A DNA stretch of 64,000 nucleotides from Streptococcus salivarius (GCF_009738225.1 NZ_CP018187.1:1870501-1934500), one strand, 5' to 3'. Shown: positions 17,377 to 26,651, counted from the stretch's first letter. The notes: generated by a model from the sequence alone, not told the origin. Translations and numbers: made by a program.

Positions 17377-19443
17377 TTAAGCTCGACCTCGAGCCAGATT
17401 AATCATATCATAGGTTAACGTGTTGCTAGTTTCTTTGAGAGAGTAATCCTCCAAAGTATTGACTTCCTTACGAAGCTGCTTGGCATAACGGCTAGAGATA
17501 AGCTCAGCCTGCTCGTACTCGTTGATAACCTTACGTTCCAAATAGTAGCCTCGTAACATTTCATCGACATTGTCTGGATGAAGGTGGGTGATAACCCGCT
17601 CAACAAAGGCACCTGATTGAATTATTTCAGCCTCTTGAAGTCGATTGCGCTTCAAATAAGACAAGAGATCTGAATGATAAACACCTTCCAGATTACTCAA
17701 GGCTTCTAAAATCTGCTCCGTATTTGTTAAATAAAGTTCAGCCATATGGTCACGGTTTTCTTCCGTCAACCTAGGACCCCTCCTAGTTTCATCCTGATTA
17801 ATACGAAACTTGAAAGTAAGAGCAAAGTGCAACAATCTACGAAGGCCACGCACAAAGACAGCTAGAGCGTAAGAAAGACTAGAGACAAAACCACGGTTAA
17901 TACGACGCTCTAAGCTCTTGATATAACGTTGGTAGAGATTGTATTCGAGTTCTGAAATCTTACCCTTCTTGTAGGCATATTCCAGACCCTCACTCTCAAT
18001 TTCCATAATCATGACTCGGATATTGGCCAACTCTTCTTTGACATCATTTGATTCCTGCTCCAAGATTAAATCTTCCAAGCGTTGATTGTAGTTGTCAATA
18101 GTAGCATAGACAGCTCCTTGATTAGTTGACTGTTTTAGATCTTTTTCCAACTCGCCGACCACATCATTAAGAATGGCAATCTGCATATAATGGTTGGTTG
18201 TGTGCGCTGGTCCAGTGGCTAGCTTAGGTAAGACTAAGATACCTGTTAAGAAACTTAATAAAGTGACACCCGCTACCGTAAAGAGCAAGAGACTATGTTC
18301 CAAAGCCGTCATATTGGCAACCGGAAGCAAAAGGATGGTTGCAATTGAGACCGTTCCTTTGACACCAGAAAAGGTTAAAAGAGTTGCACCCTTCCAGATT
18401 TTTTTCAGTGATCGTTTGGCCCTCCAAGCTCTTTGGGCAAATACCGCACTAATCATAACAAAACGAATGCCAAACATGGTCGCTGTTAAAAGGACGATAG
18501 CAAGAAGCATCCAGAGATTATCATAGGTAGTGCTACGCAGTACTGGGGCTGCTAGGGTTGGAAGTTCTGTCCCCAAGAGGAAAAAGACCATGCCATTAAG
18601 CATGAAGGTAATGGTTCCCCAAATCGTATGAGAAACACTATCCAACTTGGCATCAAAAACGGTAATTTTTTTAAAGCGACTGGCAAGTGAAATCCCTGCT
18701 ACGACAACAGCAATAATTCCGGAAGCATGAATTTCCTCGGCTACAAAGTAAGAGGAAATCGGTAGTACCAACTCTAGTAAGAGAGCACCTGTGACATCTG
18801 CGGCATCCATATTATCCAAAATGGTCAAAAAGAGACGATTAAATAAGGCTGTAATCAAGCCAACCAAAAAACCACCAAGCACAGAAATAACCAAATTCCA
18901 GCTCGCATCAAGGAGGGAGAAAGCACCCGTTGTCAAAGCGGTAACCGCCACCTGAAAGGCAACCAAGCCAGAGGCATCGTTTAGAAGTCCTTCACCCTGC
19001 AAAATATAGCTAATCCACTTTGGAAAACTGAAGCGTTTAGAAATAGCTGAATAGGCCACCAAATCCGTTGGCCCAAGGGCTGCCCCAATGGCTAGGCAGG
19101 CAGACAAAGGCACTGAGGCAGGCAAGACAGCCTTAGCAAGATAACCGATTCCCAGCGTAGACACGAAGATGACTGGAAAAATCAAAAATAGAATGAGTTT
19201 CCAGTTACGTAAAATACTGGTAATATCACTTTCTTCACCCTCACGAAACAGCAAGGGAGCAATAATGAAAGCTAGAAAAAGTTCCGTTTCAAGCTCGAAA
19301 GCACGTCCCTTAAAAAGAAAACCGATACCCACTCCAAAAATAATTTGAATCAAGGGTAAGGGAAGACGTGGAAAAACACGATTGATAACGTTCGATAAAA
19401 TCAAGCTAAAAAGAAGAACAAGCAAAGCTAACGATAGATGCAT
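17377..19443 (-). CDS. CPA1-family Na+/H+ antiporter with C-terminal cytoplasmic domain
   Basis: 688 residues. Residues 1-410 hold about 12 membrane helices with family motifs: FREGEESD, ALGPTDLVAYSAISKR (the ion-binding aspartate region), GEGLLNDASGLVAF (the ND pair) and FSGVKGTVSIATILL. The remaining 270 residues are soluble and helical. This matches the NhaP/YjcE type, which exchanges Na+ (or K+) for protons across the membrane. AGGAGG precedes the ATG. First downstream member of a run led by the MnmL/MnmM-type genes. Confidence 0.9.
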   Translation of the reverse strand: MHLSLALLVLLFSLILSNVINRVFPRLPLPLIQIIFGVGIGFLFKGRAFELETELFLAFIIAPLLFREGEESDITSILRNWKLILFLIFPVIFVSTLGIGYLAKAVLPASVPLSACLAIGAALGPTDLVAYSAISKRFSFPKWISYILQGEGLLNDASGLVAFQVAVTALTTGAFSLLDASWNLVISVLGGFLVGLITALFNRLFLTILDNMDAADVTGALLLELVLPISSYFVAEEIHASGIIAVVVAGISLASRFKKITVFDAKLDSVSHTIWGTITFMLNGMVFFLLGTELPTLAAPVLRSTTYDNLWMLLAIVLLTATMFGIRFVMISAVFAQRAWRAKRSLKKIWKGATLLTFSGVKGTVSIATILLLPVANMTALEHSLLLFTVAGVTLLSFLTGILVLPKLATGPAHTTNHYMQIAILNDVVGELEKDLKQSTNQGAVYATIDNYNQRLEDLILEQESNDVKEELANIRVMIMEIESEGLEYAYKKGKISELEYNLYQRYIKSLERRINRGFVSSLSYALAVFVRGLRRLLHFALTFKFRINQDETRRGPRLTEENRDHMAELYLTNTEQILEALSNLEGVYHSDLLSYLKRNRLQEAEIIQSGAFVERVITHLHPDNVDEMLRGYYLERKVINEYEQAELISSRYAKQLRKEVNTLEDYSLKETSNTLTYDMINLARGRA

Positions 19444-19451
19444 AGCTCCTC

Positions 19452-19694
19452 CTACCCTTCCTTATGACAACAGTTTGAGAATAGTTCTTTTTGCTTACTA
19501 ATTTTTTTATCAATGGCAGTGACATCTTCCTTGGCCAAAAGTTTATGGCAACGCTCGACCTCAAGACTAGCTAACTTTTTCTTAATTTTAGCCGTTTTAC
19601 GATTATCAACCTTTTTCAAAGTACCCTCGGCACTCTGCTTATCAATATATTTTGCCTGCATATCTGCAAGTTTTTCTTTAATATCTGTAATCAT
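19452..19694 (-). CDS. Small lysine-rich coiled-coil protein, function unknown
   Basis: 80 residues, predicted helical, rich in Lys, Glu and Leu, with three Cys (two as a CC pair near the C-terminus, FSNCCHKEG) and one His beside them. It overlaps the stop of the methyltransferase gene and is followed nine bases later by the antiporter gene, so it is co-transcribed. I recognise no family. Confidence 0.7.
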   Translation of the reverse strand: MITDIKEKLADMQAKYIDKQSAEGTLKKVDNRKTAKIKKKLASLEVERCHKLLAKEDVTAIDKKISKQKELFSNCCHKEG

Positions 19695-20239
19695 TGTAAT
19701 TTCTCCAACATCACCAAAAATGGTGGGGTATTAATTTGATTAAGGGGTTGGTAAAGCATAGCTGTGAAAACACGCTGGTCCAAACCGATAACGTACTCAA
19801 GCACAGCATCCTTCTCCATATCACCACCATCATGACCGTAGTAAATCATAATAGCCAAGCGCCCACCAACCTCTAAGCGGTCAAGGATTTTCTCAATGGC
19901 CTCAAGAGTCGTATGGGGCTTAGTGATGACACTTTTGTCTGCAGATGGCAAGTAGCCCAGATTGAAAATAGCTGCTCGAATAGGTTCCGTGACATAATGG
20001 TCCAGATTTTCGTGACCATCTAAAATGAGTTCCGCATTTTCAATTCCCAGGTCTGACAAGCGTTGACTGGTCTTTTCAAGCGCCTGCTCCTGCACGTCAA
20101 AGGCATAGACCTTCTTGGCAAGGCCAGCCAGAAAGGCTGTATCATTGCCGTTTCCCATGGTCGCATCGATAGCTACACTCTCATCATCCAGCACTTCTGC
20201 TAAAAAGTCATGAGATAGATGAATGGGGCGTTTAATCAT
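19691..20239 (-). CDS. mnmM: SAM-dependent tRNA methyltransferase, MnmM (YtqB) family
   Basis: 182-residue Rossmann methyltransferase. AIDATMGNGNDTAFLAGLA is the SAM-binding glycine motif and FNLGYLPSADKS the catalytic NLGYLP signature of the YtqB group. To my knowledge this group methylates 5-aminomethyl-2-thiouridine at the tRNA wobble base to mnm5s2U in Gram-positive bacteria that lack MnmC; older annotations say rRNA methylase. It overlaps the upstream radical-SAM gene by four bases, the ytqA-ytqB arrangement of B. subtilis, which supports a shared pathway. Confidence 0.85.
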   Translation of the reverse strand: MIKRPIHLSHDFLAEVLDDESVAIDATMGNGNDTAFLAGLAKKVYAFDVQEQALEKTSQRLSDLGIENAELILDGHENLDHYVTEPIRAAIFNLGYLPSADKSVITKPHTTLEAIEKILDRLEVGGRLAIMIYYGHDGGDMEKDAVLEYVIGLDQRVFTAMLYQPLNQINTPPFLVMLEKLQ

Positions 20240-21180
20240 GCTTTTTCCTCCTTCTCGCTAGCTACTTTGCACCCTTGCCATGAGTCACGACGTTCCATCT
20301 CTTTGTCAATGGCATTAAGGACTTCCCACTTGTTGAGACTCCACATAGGACCAATCAACATATCTCGCGGCGCATCACCAGTAATCCGATGAATGACGAT
20401 ATCCTTAGGGATGATTTCCAACTGGTCACAGATGATTGACACATACTCTTCCTGACTCAGCAATTTAAGACGCCCCTCGTGGTAATCTCTTTGCATACGG
20501 GTATTGGTCATCAGGTGGAGGAGGTGGAGTTTGATTCCCTGAATGTCATTGTCCGTCACACAACGGCGAACATTTTCCACCATCATCTCGTGGGTTTCCC
20601 CTGGCAGCCCATTAATCAGATGCGATACAATCTCAGCCTTTGGCGCACGCTCACGCACACGCTTAACCGTCTCCACATAGAGTTCATAGCTGTGTGCCCG
20701 GTTTATGAGCTCTGACGTTTCTTCATAAGTCGTTTGCAAGCCAAGTTCGACGGTCACATGCATACGTTCTGTGAGTTCTGCCAGATAATCAATCACATCA
20801 TCTGGCAAACAGTCTGGACGGGTACCGATATTGATGCCAACAACACCAGGCTCATTGATTGCCTGTTCGTAGCGGTCCTTGATAACCTCAAGCGGCGCGT
20901 GGGTATTGGTAAAGTTTTGAAAATAAACTAGGTATTTTTGAACTTCTGGCCACTTGCGGTGCATAAAGTCAATCTCATGGTAAAACTGCTCACGAATCGG
21001 CGCCTCAGGAGCTACAATAGCATCCCCAGACCCCGATACCGTACAAAAGGTACAGCCACCATGAGCCACTGTTCCATCACGGTTGGGACAATCAAAGCCC
21101 GCATCTATAGGAAGTTTGAAAATCTTTTCGCCAAAAATCTCACGATAGTAATCATTGACTGTTCTATAACGTTTTTTCAT
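20236..21180 (-). CDS. mnmL: Radical-SAM protein, YtqA/MnmL (TIGR01212) family
   Basis: 314 residues. DAGFDCPNRDGTVAHGGCTFC contains the family's unusual CxxxxxxxxxCxxC cluster site (GGCTFC with an upstream Cys), followed by INIGTRPDCLPDD and VELGLQTTYEETSELINRAH. Genes of this family pair with ytqB; recent work links the pair to the last steps of mnm5s2U synthesis in Gram-positive bacteria (this function is family knowledge and is not shown here). First gene of the operon; AT-rich promoter region follows upstream of 21180. Confidence 0.82.
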   Translation of the reverse strand: MKKRYRTVNDYYREIFGEKIFKLPIDAGFDCPNRDGTVAHGGCTFCTVSGSGDAIVAPEAPIREQFYHEIDFMHRKWPEVQKYLVYFQNFTNTHAPLEVIKDRYEQAINEPGVVGINIGTRPDCLPDDVIDYLAELTERMHVTVELGLQTTYEETSELINRAHSYELYVETVKRVRERAPKAEIVSHLINGLPGETHEMMVENVRRCVTDNDIQGIKLHLLHLMTNTRMQRDYHEGRLKLLSQEEYVSIICDQLEIIPKDIVIHRITGDAPRDMLIGPMWSLNKWEVLNAIDKEMERRDSWQGCKVASEKEEKA

Positions 21181-21206
21181 AAAGACTATTATAACACTTT
21201 GACCTT

Positions 21207-21262
21207 AAAAAGAGAGTAAGACTAGGACAAAAATCATGGATTTCTGCCTGTCCTACTCTCTC
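21207..21262 (-). terminator. sepM terminator
   Basis: A long imperfect hairpin: AGAGAGTAGGACAG pairs with the complementary arm containing TTGTCCTAG and TACTCTCT, followed by TTTTTA on the minus strand. Similar agagtaggaca-type terminators recur in the window (4465-4494, 24900-24935). Confidence 0.7.
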
Positions 21263-21265
21263 TTC

Positions 21266-22342
21266 TTACTTAGTCTTTTTCAAATAATCAATGGCTTCTT
21301 GAGCTGTTTTAACAGGGACGATTTTCATCTTGGTCCCCAGTTTCTTGGCAGCTTCCTTGGCCTCTTGATAGTTAGTCTTGGCATCCGGATCAGCCTTTTT
21401 CATTTCCTTAGTTACTGGATTATTTGGCACGAAGAAAATATCTGCGCCACTATCAGCCGCTGATTTCACCTTGAGGTAGGCCCCACCGATATCACCGACA
21501 GCCCCATCCTTTTCAATAGTGCCTGTTCCAGCAATTTTACGGCCAGCCTTGAGGTCTTGACCAGACACCTGATCGTAAATAGCCAAAGTAAACATAAGCC
21601 CCGCACTTGGTCCACCAACACCATCAAGTTTAAACTTCACGTTTTCAGGACTCTTGACCTCAGTATGATCCGTCAAACCAATACCGATACCATTTTTACC
21701 ATTAGCAATCTTAATGATCTTACCAGTGGCAGTCTTTTCTTTGTCCTCTGTCGTATAAGTGACCTTGACTTTTGAACCCAACTTAAGTCCTTGGACGTAT
21801 TTAATCAAGTCAGTAGAATTATCAAAGGTCTTGCCATTGACAGCTGTCACCGTATCCGCAATATTAAGGACACCCTTGAAACTAGAATCATCAGCCACCT
21901 GAAGCACATAAACACCCATATACTCCAAGCTAGCCTCCTTACCAGCCAGAGTCAAGCCCTGATAAATCGCCTGGTTTTGTGAAGTCTCCATGTAAAACTG
22001 GTTGATACGCATGAAATCTTCGTCAGAGTAATTTCCAGTCGCCTCTTCAGCTGTTTGAAGCTTTGCAAAATCATTAAGCTGAGCATAGAGCATAAGGGCC
22101 AAAGTTGCCTTGGTTTGAGCCACCGCCACAAAATTGTAGGATCCTTTTGAATCATCAGCTTTCTTATCTACAGTCAAAACTTCCTTAGTATCAAAAGCCC
22201 CACCCGGAAGCTCAACATAATAATTATTTAGCGGGAAAAAGAGGGAAAAGAGGAGGAAAAGTACCGTAAAAATACTTAATAACCACCACTTAATCCGCCA
22301 AATTTTCCCTAATAGTGATTTAGATTCGTTCTTGTTTGCCAC
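21266..22342 (-). CDS. sepM: Membrane-anchored PDZ/Lon-type serine protease SepM
   Basis: 358 residues from the GTG at 22340-22342, chosen for the GGAGG six bases upstream; the longer ATG frame would run deep into coaD. One N-terminal membrane helix, then an extracellular PDZ domain (about 110-180: YMGVYVLQVADDSSF, VNGKTFDNSTDLI) and a Lon-like protease domain with the catalytic Ser in GGPSAGLMF and Lys in GAYLKVKSAA. In S. mutans SepM trims the competence-stimulating peptide; here, in a ComRS-type species, the substrate is unknown. Overlaps the coaD end by 23 bases. Confidence 0.88.
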   Translation of the reverse strand: MANKNESKSLLGKIWRIKWWLLSIFTVLFLLFSLFFPLNNYYVELPGGAFDTKEVLTVDKKADDSKGSYNFVAVAQTKATLALMLYAQLNDFAKLQTAEEATGNYSDEDFMRINQFYMETSQNQAIYQGLTLAGKEASLEYMGVYVLQVADDSSFKGVLNIADTVTAVNGKTFDNSTDLIKYVQGLKLGSKVKVTYTTEDKEKTATGKIIKIANGKNGIGIGLTDHTEVKSPENVKFKLDGVGGPSAGLMFTLAIYDQVSGQDLKAGRKIAGTGTIEKDGAVGDIGGAYLKVKSAADSGADIFFVPNNPVTKEMKKADPDAKTNYQEAKEAAKKLGTKMKIVPVKTAQEAIDYLKKTK

Positions 22343-22817
22343 GCTTGGCCTCCACTTCCTTAACAACTGCTTGCGGAACATAAGAACTAATGTCCCCCTC
22401 AAAATAAATCAACTCACGCACACGACTCGATGACACTGGTGTCACCTCATGACTAGCAATCAAATAAACCGTTTCAAGCTCAGGCGCCAGCCCCTTATTG
22501 AAATAATCCATATTAGCCTCATAGTCAAAATCTGTCGCATTGCGAAGGCCTCTAACCAGATAAGTCACCCCAAGATCTCTGGCAACATCTACAGCCAGAC
22601 TATCGTGAGCCGTTATAACCTTGACATTGGGAAAATCTGCTACAACCTCTTCCAAGATACGCTTGCGAGTCTCAATGTCCCAGAAGCCCTGCTTATTTTT
22701 ATTATAAAATAGTCCAATATAGAGCTCATCAAAGAGCTTGCTGGCTCTGGCAATGATATCCACATGCCCATTGGTAATTGGATCAAAAGACCCCGTAAAC
22801 ATAGCAATCTTTGTCAT
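22320..22817 (-). CDS. coaD: Phosphopantetheine adenylyltransferase
   Basis: 165 residues, full length, catalysing the fourth step of coenzyme A synthesis. FTGSFDPITNGHVDIIARA holds the nucleotidyltransferase (T/H)xGH motif; YLVRGLRNATDFDYE and the C-terminal VSSSRVRELI are CoaD signatures. It sits between rsmD and sepM, the usual streptococcal order, with overlap into sepM. Confidence 0.96.
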   Translation of the reverse strand: MTKIAMFTGSFDPITNGHVDIIARASKLFDELYIGLFYNKNKQGFWDIETRKRILEEVVADFPNVKVITAHDSLAVDVARDLGVTYLVRGLRNATDFDYEANMDYFNKGLAPELETVYLIASHEVTPVSSSRVRELIYFEGDISSYVPQAVVKEVEAKRGKQERI

Positions 22818-22849
22818 AGCATTCCTTTCTACAACTTCCCTATCAAAGG

Positions 22850-23389
22850 CTAACGCACGTAAACGGTCACCTTACTGATACCATAGGTTTTCTGCTTCCA
22901 AATCCCAAAGTTTGAAATTTCTTCAGGCAAATCCACAGCCTTATCTGTCTCGCAAACCAACATAACCTCCTCAGCCAAGAGCCCTTGCTCCTCTAACTGA
23001 GTAATATTAGCCACAATCTGCTCTTTGGCATAAGGCGGATCTAAAAGCACCAAGTCAAATTGACCTGTCAATTGTGTCAATGCACGCGCCGCATCCATCT
23101 TCAAAAGCTGGAACTGCTTCTCACTCTTGGTCATCTTGATATTTTCCTGAATAACAGCCTGTGCCCGACGATCCTTTTCCACGAGGACAGCAGACGACAT
23201 ACCACGACTGATAGCCTCAATAGCCAGGCTACCGCTCCCAGAAAAAAGATCCAAAACACGCCCTCCATCAAAGAATGGACCAATCATATTGAAAATAGCA
23301 CCTTTGACCTTGTCCGTTGTTGGACGAGTCGTTTTGCCTTCTAATGTTTTAAGCGGACGCCCGCCAAAATCACCTGCTACAACACGCAA
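22850..23389 (-). CDS. rsmD: 16S rRNA (guanine966-N2)-methyltransferase RsmD
   Basis: 179 residues when started at the TTG at 23387-23389, giving MRVVAGDFGGRPLKTLEG, which is the conserved start; GAGGTG stands six bases upstream. Longer frames (to 23467) add unconserved residues. VLDLFSGSGSLAIEA is the SAM site and LLDPPY the catalytic DPPY motif. First gene of the rsmD-coaD-sepM run. Confidence 0.92.
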   Translation of the reverse strand: MRVVAGDFGGRPLKTLEGKTTRPTTDKVKGAIFNMIGPFFDGGRVLDLFSGSGSLAIEAISRGMSSAVLVEKDRRAQAVIQENIKMTKSEKQFQLLKMDAARALTQLTGQFDLVLLDPPYAKEQIVANITQLEEQGLLAEEVMLVCETDKAVDLPEEISNFGIWKQKTYGISKVTVYVR

Positions 23390-23505
23390 GTTGGTCACCT
23401 CGTTTTTACTGTTTTTTAGTAAGACTTTTCTATTATAACAAAAAATTACACATAGATGTTGCCACAAAGAAATCTAGTCATGCTAAATACCTACAAGACC
23501 ACACA

Positions 23506-23532
23506 AAAAACTCGAGAACCTCCCGAGTTTCC
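23506..23532 (-). terminator. trxB terminator
   Basis: AAACTCG...CGAGTTT stem with GGAGGTTCT-type inner region, followed by TTTTTTG on the minus strand. Confidence 0.75.
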
Positions 23533-23539
23533 ATTTATT

Positions 23540-24460
23540 TTACTTATCACCAAGTGCAGTCACGTAGTTGTATGCTTCGATACCTGCTGTGGCACCATCC
23601 CCTACGGCTGTTGTAATTTGGCGAAGGTCTTTCTGGCGGACATCCCCAATGGCAAAGATACCAGGAATACGTGTCGCCATCTTATCATCTGTAATTACCC
23701 AACCATCTTGGTCAGTGATGTCAAGACCTGTCAAGTAATCTGAAACTGGATCAAGTCCCACATAAACAAAGACACCGCCAAATTCGTGGTTAGTCACCTC
23801 ACCAGTTTTGACATTCTTGATATCAACACTGCGAACCTTGATATCATCACCCTTGATTTCTTCAACGACTGAATCCCAGATAAACTTGACCTTTTCATTG
23901 GCGAAGGCACGGTCTTGAAGAACCTTTTGGGCACGCAATTCATCACGACGGTGAACAATGGTCACGCTATTGGCAAAGCGTGTCAAATAAATTCCTTCTT
24001 CAACGGCAGAGTCTCCACCACCAACAACCAAGAGGTCTTGATTACGGAAGAAGGCACCATCACACACCGCACAGTAAGATACACCACGGCTGTTGTACTC
24101 TTCTTCACCAGCAACACCAATATGACGGTGTTTGGCACCAGTCGCAATGATAACTGTCTTGGTTTGGTACTCCTCATCACCAGTTTTAACAACTTTATAG
24201 TCACCCTTGTCTTCGATACCAGACACAATACCATAAAGATTTTCAACGCCCAATTTTTCCAAGGGTTCAAACATCTTCATTGACAATTCTGGACCAGAGA
24301 TACTTTCAAAACCAGGGTAATTTTCAATATCAGACGTGTTATTCATCTGTCCACCAGGAGCACCTTGCTCCAAAGTTGCCACTTTAAGGTTGGCACGTGC
24401 TGCATAGAGTGCTGCAGTCATCCCCGCAGGACCAGCTCCAATAACAATTGTATCGTACAT
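23540..24460 (-). CDS. trxB: Thioredoxin reductase
   Basis: 306-residue NADPH-dependent flavoprotein that keeps thioredoxin reduced. FAD-binding GAGPAGMTAALYAARA at the N-terminus, redox pair CAVC in SYCAVCDGAFF (about 133-136), NADPH motif VVGGGDSAVEEGIYL and C-terminal GIFAIGDVR. AAGGAG precedes the ATG. The upstream DUF4059 gene lies on the same strand 65 bases away and probably shares the transcript. Confidence 0.96.
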   Translation of the reverse strand: MYDTIVIGAGPAGMTAALYAARANLKVATLEQGAPGGQMNNTSDIENYPGFESISGPELSMKMFEPLEKLGVENLYGIVSGIEDKGDYKVVKTGDEEYQTKTVIIATGAKHRHIGVAGEEEYNSRGVSYCAVCDGAFFRNQDLLVVGGGDSAVEEGIYLTRFANSVTIVHRRDELRAQKVLQDRAFANEKVKFIWDSVVEEIKGDDIKVRSVDIKNVKTGEVTNHEFGGVFVYVGLDPVSDYLTGLDITDQDGWVITDDKMATRIPGIFAIGDVRQKDLRQITTAVGDGATAGIEAYNYVTALGDK

Positions 24461-24525
24461 GAGTAACTCCTTATATGATTTTCTTGTAGAGATATCTTAC
24501 ACCTAATGTGCCAACAAAGCTAGAA

Positions 24526-24750
24526 TTATGCATTCAGCACGATAAGAATCGCCATAAAAGCAAATGCCAAAACTGGAATCGAAACCATCGACATCATAAT
24601 AGCATCATAGAGGGCACCTTGACGCTCCTTAACAGTTTTGTCTGCACGACGTAACGCACGCCATCCAAGCCAAATGGCACCAATCACCAAGCACACAAAG
24701 AAAGCAATCACAAGGCCTAAGAGATAAAATTTAAAAATATTTAATAACAT
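24526..24750 (-). CDS. DUF4059-family small membrane protein
   Basis: 74 residues with two hydrophobic helices (about 5-30 and 50-72) joined by a basic loop (RALRRADKTVKERQGA). A family found beside trxB in streptococci; function unknown. Start ATG with AGGAT upstream. Probably first gene of a two-gene transcript with trxB. Confidence 0.8.
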   Translation of the reverse strand: MLLNIFKFYLLGLVIAFFVCLVIGAIWLGWRALRRADKTVKERQGALYDAIMMSMVSIPVLAFAFMAILIVLNA

Positions 24751-24769
24751 AAATCATCCTAAAGTGAGA

Positions 24770-24947
24770 AATAGAAAAGGCTGAGATAACATTCTCCAAC
24801 CTCTAAATTCGACTAGTAATAACTGCACGATGCAGCCTCTGATTGGACTATAGTCGCCTTTGAAACATTCAAAAGTTCCTAATCATCCTTGTGGGATTTT
24901 GACTATGGACTAAACTGTAGTCCTATCCCACTACCTTTTCTATTGTA
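24770..24947 (-). ncRNA. Candidate small structured RNA or palindromic intergenic element
   Basis: Reading the minus strand: TGTTACAAT (extended -10) at 24942-24950, then GTGGGAT...ATCCCAC enclosing GGACTA...TAGTCC (24891-24934). A second hairpin region follows around GACTATAGTC. The end is a bulged GGTTGGAGA/TCTCAGCC stem with TTTTC (about 24775-24800). Promoter, fold and terminator make a self-contained unit of about 170 nt with no open frame. It may equally be a degraded BOX-like repeat. Confidence 0.35.
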
Positions 24948-24961
24948 ACAAAAATCCCATC

Positions 24962-25705
24962 TTAAAGATATTGTTTTGAATAAGAAGCGAAAAATTCTTT
25001 TGTTCGTTCTTCTTTTGGATGGTTAAAGATTTCATCAGGTGTTCCTTGTTCAAGGATATGCCCTTTTTCAAGAAAGAGCACCTTGTCAGCTACTTGATAA
25101 ACAAAGTTCATGTCGTGACTGACCAAAATCATGGTTTGACCTGACTTAGCCGCATCAGCGATTGATTTTTCAACCTCACCAACCAACTCAGGGTCAAGGG
25201 CAGATGTCGGTTCGTCAAGCAAGAGCACATCAGGCTTCATTGCAAGGGCGCGGGCCAAGGCCACACGTTGCTTTTGACCACCTGACAAGTGACGTGGGTA
25301 GTGATTTTCACGATTAGAAAGCCCAACCTTAGCGAGCTCTTCTTTAGCAATCTTGGTAGCTTCGTCGTCAGAAAGTTTCTTAACAATCTTAAGACCTTCC
25401 TTAACATTATCCAAGGCTGTACGACGTTCAAAGAGGTTGAACTGTTGGAACACCATGGACAACTTACGACGAAGAGTAAGGATTTGCTCTTTGGTAATTG
25501 TTTCGAAATCTACCTTGAAATCATCAATGGTAATGGTACCAGAATCAGGTTGCTCCAAATAGTTTAAGCTACGAAGGATTGTTGACTTACCTGCACCAGA
25601 GGCACCAACAAGAGCTACAACTTCACCCTTTTCAATGTCAATATCAATGCCATCAAGAACCTTTTGTCCTGAAAATTCTTTGGTCAAATTTTTGATACTA
25701 ATCAT
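24962..25705 (-). CDS. tcyC: Amino-acid (probably cystine) ABC importer, ATPase subunit
   Basis: 247-residue ATPase of the polar-amino-acid uptake class: Walker A GASGAGKST, signature LSGGQKQRVA, Walker B LLLDEPTSALDP, and VSHDMNF. It shares its start with the permease stop (ATG overlap at 25705) and so forms one operon with it. The CmbR-type site upstream of the permease gene points to cystine or cysteine as substrate; the protein sequence alone does not tell. Confidence 0.85.
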   Translation of the reverse strand: MISIKNLTKEFSGQKVLDGIDIDIEKGEVVALVGASGAGKSTILRSLNYLEQPDSGTITIDDFKVDFETITKEQILTLRRKLSMVFQQFNLFERRTALDNVKEGLKIVKKLSDDEATKIAKEELAKVGLSNRENHYPRHLSGGQKQRVALARALAMKPDVLLLDEPTSALDPELVGEVEKSIADAAKSGQTMILVSHDMNFVYQVADKVLFLEKGHILEQGTPDEIFNHPKEERTKEFFASYSKQYL

Positions 25706-26628
25706 TAGCGGTCACCTCCAATGCCAGAAATGTCAGTCGCTTCAGGAGCCTTAATGGCCATGTGATTTTCAACTGAACGACCAATGTACTCAATCAAGAT
25801 TGAGATTGCCCAGTATACAAGGGCAACTGAGATATAACGTTCAAAGTAACGGTAGTCGGCACCACCCAAGATTTGAGCCTGTGCATACATTTCGACGATA
25901 CCTGCACTAAAGGCAAGTGATGTTCCCTTAGTCAAACCAATCAAACTGTTAATCAAACTTGGTGTCGCAATAACTGCCGCATTTGGAATGATGACACGAC
26001 GGTAAACTTGTGCTGATGTCATCCCAAGAGAACGGGCAGCTTCGATTTCCCCAGCGTCAACGGCCTGAATCGCTGCACGGATGGTCTCACTCATGTAAGC
26101 TGCTTCATTAAAGGCAAAGGCTGTAATAGCGAAGATAGCTGGTGGAATCTCATTAATGTTCCAATCTAAACCGAACTCACCATTCAAGTAACGAAGGAAG
26201 AGTGGAATACCATAGTAAGTCAACATGAGTTGGACAAGGATTGGTGTCCCACGCAAGAAGCTCACAAAAACGGCTTGAATTGGATAAAGGATACGTACTC
26301 GATTGATTTTAACAACCGCAAAGACAAGGGCCAAAATCAAACCGAAGAAGGCACCTGCAATGGTCAAGCCCAAGGTTAAAGGCAAGCGTTCTACAATCTG
26401 AGGAACTGCATCAAAGACAGCCTTCCATGAGAAGAGCTTACCAGCTGGCATCCAAGATGCAATCCATTTGAAGACAATTGTAACCAATTGCAAAACATAG
26501 CCCCAAAGGATCTCCACTAACCATGATAAGAGATTAGCCAGAGCAACAACTACTCTCAAACCAATTAAGCCAACGACAACTTGGAGGTACCAAGGTAACC
26601 GATTAAATACTTCAATACTTTTTTTCAC
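25705..26628 (-). CDS. tcyB: Amino-acid (probably cystine) ABC importer, permease subunit
   Basis: 307 residues, started at a GTG. The N-terminal 75 residues add two hydrophobic stretches before the usual HisM-type permease domain of about five helices. The EAA loop reads EIEAARSLGMTSAQVYRRVIIPNA, first 20 residues EIEAARSLGMTSAQVYRRVI. FAFNEAAYMSETIRAAI is also typical. Operon with the ATPase gene; a CmbR-type site and a hairpin lie between this gene and the binding-protein gene. Confidence 0.85.
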   Translation of the reverse strand: MKKSIEVFNRLPWYLQVVVGLIGLRVVVALANLLSWLVEILWGYVLQLVTIVFKWIASWMPAGKLFSWKAVFDAVPQIVERLPLTLGLTIAGAFFGLILALVFAVVKINRVRILYPIQAVFVSFLRGTPILVQLMLTYYGIPLFLRYLNGEFGLDWNINEIPPAIFAITAFAFNEAAYMSETIRAAIQAVDAGEIEAARSLGMTSAQVYRRVIIPNAAVIATPSLINSLIGLTKGTSLAFSAGIVEMYAQAQILGGADYRYFERYISVALVYWAISILIEYIGRSVENHMAIKAPEATDISGIGGDR

Positions 26629-26651
26629 AATGTCGCCCTTTCTTTCTAAAA

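Noticed and set aside
24947..24970. CiaR box (TTTAAG-N5-TTTAAG) near the candidate small RNA
   Set aside because: Only one TTTAAG half is present.
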